Below are positions 12,325 through 21,200 of a DNA stretch of 64,000 nucleotides, one piece after another; position 1 is the first letter of the stretch, and every line of letters begins with the position of its first letter. The notes beneath the pieces were generated by a model. That model was not told the DNA's origin. It did no database searches and was given only the letters and a program-made list of their open reading frames with translations. A program made the translations under genes and the position numbers. Origin of the DNA: Amphiura filiformis (lineage: Eukaryota > Echinodermata > Ophiuroidea > Amphilepidida > Amphiuridae). The stretch lies in the NCBI RefSeq assembly GCF_039555335.1, contig NC_092629.1:35093537-35157536 (forward strand). The letters run 5' to 3'.

Positions 12325-12715
12325 TTTAGCACCAGAGATAAAAAGACTAAAATGGGTCCGACGTCACTGTCAATCAAATTCCCTATGATCCATGATTGTT
12401 TAATTAGCGCATAAAAGGAAGGTCGATTTATCTGGTGCAGAGAAAAGGAATAGCAGACACTGAATAGCGAAAAATTATGTACTTTTACAAGGCAAAAAGC
12501 AACTTTGTGCATTGTTCATTGTTGACATGGTGCCTTTGGGAAAGAAAGTTTCCTACTATAAAGACCTAACTTTTGAGATGGTTTGTATGTTTGAAGGTGC
12601 AAAATTAACAATAAGGCGACCTTTTTTACCGCCACGTTCAGCACCTCATCATCATGAACAAACACTTGTAAACAAACCGTGCTCGAGTTTGATTGACAAA
12701 TGACGTCAGACGTAT
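12325..12715 (+). mobile_element. Repeat with a conserved short reading frame, copy 1
   Basis: About 390 bases match, in reverse, the stretch 52250-52665. At the ends of the second copy GATAAAGAGAATTTATCGCG and CGCGATAAATTCTTTTTATC are inverted repeats, so it is a DNA element. Both copies keep an open frame with the peptide MVP..KKVSYYKDLTFE.VCM..GA.LTIRRP. Function unknown; the frame may be open by chance. Confidence 0.55.
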
Positions 12716-13260
12716 TTTAGTTTTGATACAGCACAATATTCTCCAATGCATTATGGGAATGCATTATTTTCTGCTATGGACTATGCCACTGGCAAGCAAA
12801 CAAGGGGAATTCTCTCTCAGCCATCCCATCATGCATTATGTAGTGTCTCTATAAACCACTGCATAACACACAAGGTTATGACAGCAAAATTTTCAGCAAT
12901 GCATCATGGGAAGGCATGTGCCACCTGTGCCCCATGATGCTATGCCAACAGCAGCAGGGTTCAATTTACTTAATTTGTGTAGCAATTTATAGCGAAAGCA
13001 TAGTTAAGGTGATGTTCTTATGATATTAGCCTGTGTTTACAGTGTAACAATTTGCTATACAAGCTGAAATTTGTACCACAGGTTGACCAAAACAGAGCAT
13101 TTTGCTCTGCTACACGTCCAAGTAAATCGAACACTGAACAGTAGAGAATCATGCCATATAGCAGACTATTCACAAATGCATCATGGGAGTGTGATGGGAC
13201 AGCATTATTTTGTGCTATGGGCTATTGCCGCTGGATTTCCCCTAAACTCACTATATTAGA
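12716..13260. repeat. Cluster of ATGCATNATGGGA motifs
   Basis: The motif ATGCATTATGGGA/ATGCATCATGGGA occurs at about 12746, 12828, 12900 and 13177. The block CATGTGCCACCTGTGCC occurs at 12251 and 12916. This looks like an old local amplification. The short ORFs in it are not protein-like. Confidence 0.45.
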
Positions 13261-13803
13261 ATGTTTATCAACTCGACATGCTGAGTAACAAAATGTAAAC
13301 AATTCAATTTCTTCTACTATTTTGCAAAGACCTATCGTACTGGCCAACCGATTGCGTAAAATCACGCCTGTGTCACAAAATGCTACATAGATTGATTAGC
13401 GAATGAGGGTGCTGCTGATGTGATGGTGACGTGATTCAATTAGCCAATCAGAACCCGACTTCATGTTCACTCCATAAATTGTGCCAAATCGAGCAGGGCA
13501 ATAGGTCTTTGCAAATAGGTGTAGTTTGGTGTACTCTAAAAGTGGAAATTTTTGCGCTACATTTATTTTTTCGCTCTTTTCACATTCCAAGCAACTACTG
13601 CAAAAATAACAATGAGCAGATATATACATGTATTAGCGCAATTGTAAGAAAGCGTAGAATGGCAAATTTGAAAACAATTGAAACAATTTAACAATGGCAA
13701 AGTTCGAAAAAATTAAATTGCAAAAATGTCCACTTTTACAGTGTATGTGTGTCACACTCAAGGAGGTGTTACAAAAGTGTGTCTTTACTCACTATGTTGA
13801 CAA

Positions 13804-13967
13804 TGGGCTATTCCAGTTGAAATTTATACACCCCATGTGGAGGACATGCCTTCAATCTCCCACACAGGGGTGTGTAGATTTCAAATAGTCACTCATTCAG
13901 GCATTCCCATTTGAAATTCACACTCCTGTGTGGAAGATTCAGGTGGTGTTTTTCATATGGGGGTTTA
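13804..13967. mobile_element. MITE family A, right end eroded
   Basis: Starts GGGCTATTCCAGTTGAAAT and carries the core CCCACACAGGGGTGTGTAG and its inverse, CACTCCTGTGTGGAAGATT. The final TTCAACTGGAATAGCC is missing. Confidence 0.68.
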
Positions 13968-14069
13968 TTTGTTTGTTTATATAAAAGGTTGCTCTATATG
14001 GCAACACACTTGGGTCCTGATGGGACCAGGCTCAAACAAAATGCTCAAGCCAGCAGGGTCAGAATTTCG

Positions 14070-14240
14070 GCGAGAATCCGAGAATAGATTCTCGCAAAGA
14101 TTCTTGTAAACAGATTTGCATGAATCAAAGTTGATTCTCGCAAACTTTTGTAGTTTACACAGAAGTTGATTTACAAGAATCAAATGATTCCCACAAATTA
14201 ATTCTGCAAGAATCAAGATTGATTCTCACACTGAAACGAA
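14070..14240. repeat. Dense GATTCTC / GAATC motif cluster
   Basis: About a dozen occurrences of GATTCT or AGAATC in both orientations within 170 bases, separated by AAACTTTTG-like spacers. It lies 140-310 bases beyond the CLCC1 stop codon, so it may be part of that gene's 3' untranslated region. No known family. Confidence 0.5.
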
Positions 14241-14381
14241 ATTCTGTCCCTGAGCCAGGCTTAAAAGTCTATACAGTTACAAACAAAATCTGGATTCTCT
14301 AATAATAACCTCCTTGGATGCATTCACTCCCCTACCTCCTAACATGCACTAAACCTCTTTAATACTTTCACAGCCTCATCA

Positions 14382-15212
14382 TTATTGAGGCTCTGAAACT
14401 TGCTCTTTATGAAGCACCTCAAAGTCATCATCCTCATTACTACCCTCCCTACCACTCCCTCCCCCGTCTGCTCCAAGAACCTCCGGTGGTAACTCCCCGC
14501 TCACACTTAACCTAACAGTGTCCAATGCCGGCTTAACATCATGACCACCATCGTCACTACTACCTATACTCGCTTCGTCTCCTATTACCGAAACGCTAGA
14601 GGGCGTATTACACTGCTGGGGGCTTGAAGCCATTGTCAAGGAACTCTCTGAGGAATGGCCTCCATCGTGGTGCTGTTGTGCTTCCCCCATGTCACCTAGA
14701 CTTGTTGGTGGTGGTACATGTCTTGTAGAAGCCACTAGTACAGTAGAGGCATTCAGGCTCTGCATGAGGCTACTCGGTTCCATGCTAGACAACTCTGATT
14801 CAGGATGCCCCATTGGACTACCACTTTCTGATATTCTTGATGTGTCTGGAAGTGTGTCTTGATCGGAGGCGAACTTTGTGGATAGTTTAGGCGGCGAAAC
14901 GGATCTCTTGCGTGGACGTCTGCGAGATCTTTCTTCGTCTCTTCGCAGCACGTCAAAATCTTCCGAATCGGTGCTGTCGGTCGGTAGACTGATATCGTGA
15001 GATTTACTAGTGTCACGGATGACTGATGCTTCTGGTTCTTTTTGGCTGCTGCTGCTGCTGCTGCTAGTGGATTCCTTCGCATCCTGACGATCCGATGTTC
15101 TCCTGGTGCGGGAGCTGGAATGCTTTTGAGGGCGCCGGCGTACGTCTTGACCTATTGGTGCTTGTTGCTGGGAGGGTCTTATATGAGGCAGCTGAGGTTC
15201 CGGTATTGGCGG
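14382..15212 (-). CDS. CLCC1: CLCC1 terminal coding exon (Ser-rich cytosolic tail)
   Basis: Acceptor CCACAG|CCGCCA at 15212, stop TAA at 14384-14382; 276 residues. Low-complexity, Ser/Asp/Glu-rich, with an Arg-rich patch RRDEERSRRRPRKR and six AGC serines in a row (the CTG-type run near 15046-15064). Two acidic segments, SEDFDVL and DDDFEVL, fit the LC3-interacting motif pattern. The frame remains open across the whole exon, which supports it as coding despite weak conservation. Confidence 0.88.
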   Translation of the reverse strand, partial: PPIPEPQLPHIRPSQQQAPIGQDVRRRPQKHSSSRTRRTSDRQDAKESTSSSSSSSQKEPEASVIRDTSKSHDISLPTDSTDSEDFDVLRRDEERSRRRPRKRSVSPPKLSTKFASDQDTLPDTSRISESGSPMGHPESELSSMEPSSLMQSLNASTVLVASTRHVPPPTSLGDMGEAQQHHDGGHSSESSLTMASSPQQCNTPSSVSVIGDEASIGSSDDGGHDVKPALDTVRLSVSGELPPEVLGADGGGSGREGSNEDDDFEVLHKEQVSEPQ

Positions 15213-18200
15213 CTGTGGGGATTTACAGAAATTTGAAAAGAAAGAATAGAAGAAAAAAATTTGAATTAAGTTCTGCGAAAAGTACTTATTTCGTCAGTAT
15301 TCAAAGTACAAAAATCAAATTGTCTCTAGTCATCTCAAGTTGAGAGCGTAACGCCTTGTTGAATTTTGTAGTGGCAGATTCTTATCACACATTCTAGATT
15401 CACTTGGAACAGAACTGGCATTTTACAAAAATCTTGATAACTCTTGTAAAGATTTGTATTTTTAACAATCTCACATGATTTCTAACTACTTTCAGATATA
15501 ATGAAAGGGTTTCAAAGTTTCATTGTATTCCAAGAAAAAACATTTTCCATACAGTTTCAGCAATCCATTCTGTTGCCTTTCTTAATGGTGTCAGCCAATC
15601 GATCCTTTGTTGGATAGTATGACTGATATCGATGCCCTCTTATCTGGATCAATTGGTCATAGAAGTGACTCAGTTGGTAGGTCCCCTCGTCGCCATCTAT
15701 TAGGTTCTCTTTCATACTTGGCTGTGATTTTCTCAGGATCCAGATACTCCATTATCCATCTGGTGTTTCTGGTGTCATCCATAGCTAGGATTTTTGGACT
15801 GTCCCAGTTTATGACATGGTTTTCTTTACTAGCATGTTCTGCCTAATGAACGGCGATGAGGGGCCTAGAAACTGAGTCATGTCTACGACCAATTGATCCA
15901 GAAGGTGTCATCATATTCTGATGACGTCATACCATCCAACACAGGATCAATTGGCAGACACCATTGAGAAAAGCAACAGATTGGATTGCCGAAACTGTAT
16001 GAAAAATGTGCGTTTTTTCTTGGACTTATACTATGAAAACTTATTCCTGATGAATCTCTTCAATAATAATGAAAGGGTGTTTTATGCAACACCTTGGACC
16101 AGTGCAATATGAAATTTCACTGTCCACATAATGAATAATAATAAAAAAAACCTTGTTGTTTTTTTAGGTCTCTTATGATCAATTTCCATCATAAGCTTTA
16201 ATTCGTTGATCACATCACATCACAACACACCCCTCTATGGGGGCTTTCAATGCACATTTTTGGCTCTCTTTACAAAACGGATTGCAATACCAGCATTTAA
16301 CTTCACAGATGGGGAGTGTGGGTAAAACCTTTCTGTGATGAAATCGGACAATAATAATTCAAGTGACATAACATTGTGGTATGTGAATTATTTGATATTG
16401 GAACACCTATACCCACAGGGTGTTAGCTAGCCACCTGCCCACCTGTCATTAATTCCTGTGACATATACTAAATTCTAAAAATAATACTTGAATAAGTTGT
16501 GAACTCAAAACAAGACCAGACTAATAAAGCAAGTCTATAGCAATAGCTATTTAAACTGACTGAACCCCTATAAGGGGCAGAGGTCTGGTTTATGTTTTTT
16601 GGGTCAAAATTTGGACAGGCAGTGTTGGTAAAAATAAGGAATTTGTCAAATCCTAGCTACATGTAAGACCATGCCTACCCAGGGTTTAGTATCATTTTAA
16701 AATCGATAAAGCTTTCTGAACTCTCTCCACACGGGTGTCGACTGTGAAGACTACAAGTTTCAATTGTTTTTAAATTCAAAATTTCATAATTGTAAATTTT
16801 CATAACCATATTTGGAATCAGCATGCAAAATGCATGAAAATGAGTACAAACAAGCCTAGTATTGGTTCAGTGGTTTTTAAGATAGTTCTTGATATTTTGA
16901 GAAAATACCTCAAAACTTGGACTTTTTATGTTGAAGCACACGGAGCATTAACTTCATCCAAATCTTACTTTGCTTGGGTATGTCATACACAAACGTACCT
17001 GAACGGGCACTTCTTCAATTCTAGCTTCCAGTTCCCTTGCCGGTAACCCTGGTAGCGGCCCACCATCATGCACCGCTGGCACTTGCTGTATCACTGGAGC
17101 CGGCAACTGCTGTATCACTGGTGCCGGCAACTGTTGGTAGATCACCCTTGGTTCTCGTGTGTAACTCCATGTACATCGCATGCATACAATGACTACCACT
17201 AAAATTGAACCATACACTGAGAGAAGTGCAGGAATCCATGCTTGGAGTGGGAGATTGGCGAAGAGTTCATGGTTGAATTCTGCCACTGCTTTACCCAGAT
17301 GCTTGGCAGGTTCCAGGAAGAGATTGGCAAAAGTGTGAGCTATTGCCTGGGAAAAAAATGAGAGAGGTTTCATCAGTGGTGTATAGATAGAGCATAATAG
17401 GGAGGGGTTGAAAGTTGATCACTGGTACCCAGGGTTTGGCGATATTTTTTTAATTAATTTAAAAAAAATTTAAATCAATTATTTTTATTCCAACAACTGC
17501 TATACCTCATGATAAAGTCAAAAAGAGACCAGTGGAGTGCTAGACATATGTACAATCCTATCAGGTATTTGCAAAAAATCAAAACATGTGTTTACATGTG
17601 AAAAATTCAAAGAAAAAAATTGATAAAATCTTGGGAAAAAGATGAATTTTTAGCAATAGAAAGAAATAATGACATCATAGAGATATTTTAATTGTATCCA
17701 TTGTTGTAGAAGTGATAGAAGCAATAGGAATGATGCAAAACAGTCAATTTAAGCAAAAAATTAACTTAAAATTATCAAAAATGGTAAAAAAATTAAAAAG
17801 TTGATTTAAATCAGTGATTAAAAAAAATCATTTGATTTAAATCGTGATTTTAAAATCAATCGATCCAAATTGTGCCAACCCTGCTGGTACCCTAGCAGAA
17901 CTGGCAATTTAGCTCCATTTTATTATTCCAAACAAGGTGCTGCCAGTTGGGTTTGAAGGCATTCCTTATACAAGTATACTGTACAGGTTCCGCTAATAGC
18001 GCATATGGGCTCCCTTGACATGACTGGAATTTTTAGCAGAAACTAAAATTGCCCTACCTACAAATCAAATCACACCAACAAGTAAGGGCATGGACCCTGA
18101 ATTCTTGTTGGGAATTTCAGAGGAGGGAGCTCTCTATTTGTACGTTAAAATTTGCCTTAACCAAAAGGGCCATGTTCACCATTATGTTATTTAATCACAT

Positions 18201-21200
18201 AAAACAGTGATGTTAATAAGGTAAACCCACTTCCAACTTGTTATACATGTTGGGTTAGCTTTACAAAACTAATTTCATCTACAGGACTTTGTCAATCTTT
18301 TGGGTTGTTCTATAAGCAAACTTACCTTAGTTGGAGGGACTTCATAGAGAGGATCTACAAGAATCTGCTCATTGTAAAGTTTGCATGGGTCCTGACTAAA
18401 TGTAAATCGGCTCCTCATAGCTTCAGAGAATGAATCCCAGAGATGCATTTTACCCGTTAGGCAGTGTTCCGGTGGTTCTTGATTCATCTGTGACATGCGT
18501 TTAGCTACTTCTTTCTGTGAGGGGTGAAAACAAACAAAAACTGGTAAAAGCAAAATTACGTTCAGGAGCAAATATTGCACCATGCATGTACCCTGTGTTA
18601 TTTTTTATCAACATTGTTATTGACAAATGTGACTGATGTACACCACAAACCGCTTGTAAGGTAAAACAGACTTGTTGTGTGGTAGGAGTACCAAATCCCA
18701 CACAACAAGTTAGGGGCTGTGTAATAATCATGAACCCGGGGGGTCAAATTTCCAAATGGTTTGCCAAAAATTGCTTGCCCCCTTTCAGCCTGCCAAAAAT
18801 CTTTGCCCTCCCCCCCTCCTTTGCACATGCCAAATTGTTTGGATCCTAATTTGCAAACCTTAAATGGTCTAGATACATTTTACAAGCACAGTGAGCACGA
18901 AAATTTGCATATTTAAGTGTTTCTGTATTACTCCCCCCATTCGCTTTCCAAAATTGCTGGCCCCTCCCGCTCCTTTCTGCTTGCCAAAAATTTCTTGTCC
19001 CCCCAAACATGCTCAAAAGTTTTTATTTATGCAAATAAGCTATATAATTAGCATATTTTTGCAAAGATGGAATTCAATTGCCACTACTTCACATCACTAC
19101 TATACCAGTTTGGGGGAAAACACTTTTCCAAGCTCGGCACAACTAACTAAGTGACTGATGAACAAAAAGAAACATAATGCATAAAACACATTTAAACTAT
19201 GACATTGGGCTATTCCATTTAAAATCCACACTACCCCTGTAGAAGATTTTGGAAATATCTTCCACAGGGGGAGTATGAATTTCAAATGAGCAGCTCCATT
19301 AGAAACGCACTCTCCATCAGAGGAAGATTCAGGTTGAATATTTCTCAGAGGGTGTATGAAATTCAAATGGAGCTGTCTAATGTGCTCATTCCATCTGAAA
19401 TTCTATACAGAATTCTGTGACAGATATTTCCAAAATCTTCCACACAGGGATAGTGTCCATTTTAAATTGAATAGCCATTTTTGTCAATTGACCTTTTCAG
19501 TAAATCCCATAAGCCTTTGCGAGTACACCTGAGAACTCGTCATTTGACGTCACGCCGACTTGCAATGCGCAGCAACGATGTTCGATAAACGATATGCGCA
19601 TCGGCGCGGAGCGGCGTGACGCAGACTGACGAGTTCTTAGGTGTACTCGCAAAGGCTTATGGGATTTACCGAAAAGGTCAATTTTTGAACTTACCTTATA
19701 CAAAAACAGCCAATTCCAGAATATGCTGATTATTATGAAGACAATAATGACAGTCCACAGCTGCTGTAGCCAACTCATTGTGGTACGGGTCTCAAATGCC
19801 ACAAACACGATAACAAATAACATCAAGTAAAAGATCTAGAATAAAAAAATCACAAATTTTGTTTTTATTCAAAAATTTAAGAATTGTACATTTTCATGAC
19901 CATATTTGGAATCAGCATGCAAAATGCATTAAAAGTACAAACAAGCCTAATATTGGTTCAGTGGTTCTTTAGATAGCTCTTGATATTTTGAAAAGATATC
20001 TCAAATCTTGACCACTACTTGCCACTTGAGAGTCTCTTTCATACATGTATGGGAAAGGATTAACTATGATTGTCAAGTTAGGGTTAAGTTACTACAAGGT
20101 CCTGGCCATGTTTTGTAATGAAAAGCTATATTCTGTCTGGAAGGACAACTCGATAACAACAGCCCATAATTGGGTTGTCTGACTTATATTCAGGGTTGGC
20201 AATTTTGTTTTATTTTTATTTATTTTTTTAATCGATTTATTTGATTCCAAGAACTGGAAGGCCATACATATGATGATTTCTAACCTTGCTCTCTTTCACA
20301 TGGTCTACATAAATAATGGTTTGGTGTCCCCTCCAAAGGACAATATATTCTCATGGTACATAAACTTACCACTAGAACCACAGACCTATCCATCTGTAGT
20401 GTCTCTTCCATCTACATAGCAAATGTCGTCACATTCACATGGTCCACATAAATGATGGTTTGGCATCCCCTCCAAAGGACAATATATTCTCATGGTACAT
20501 AAACTTACCACTAAAAACCACAGACCTATCCATCAGTCGAGTCTCTTCCATCCATATAGCATATGTTGTCATATTCACATGGTCTACATAAATGATGGTA
20601 ATATATGAGGACAATATATTCTCATGGTACATAAACTTACCACTAGAACCACAGATCTATCCATCTGTAGTGTCTCTTCCATCCACATAGCAAATGTGGT
20701 CACATTCACACGGTCTACATAAATGATGGTTTGGTGTCCCCTCCAAAGGACAACCTATTCTCATGGTACATGAATTTTCAGTTTTCTACACTTACCACTA
20801 GACCCACAGACCTTTCCATCTGCAGTGTCTCTTATCCACATAGCAAAATGTTGTCACATTCACATTGGTGTGTCCCTTCCAAAGGACAATATATTCTCAT
20901 GGTACATAAACTTACCACTAGAACCACATACCTATCCATCTGTAGTGTCTCTTCCATCCACATAGCAAATGTTGTCACATTCACATGGCATACTTGGCAG
21001 TGGGGTTTGACCCCCACCCTTTTTGTTTTACACCCACCCTTTTTATTGAGGCACCCTTTATATTGAAAATTTCTGACCCCATGCTTTTTGCTGAGGCACC
21101 CTTTATACTGAAAATTCCTGACCCCCACCACTTTTTCCCCCTATTTGTATACATTGATGAAGTCACAGGCAGTTTGGTTCGAAGTATATCAAGTACACCG

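Noticed and set aside
14753-15082. 109-codon minus-strand ORF with poly-Ala, overlapping the last CLCC1 exon
   Set aside because: It is a shadow frame of the CLCC1 tail; the poly-Ala is the out-of-frame reading of the Ser run. The CLCC1 frame is continuous through the exon from the splice acceptor.
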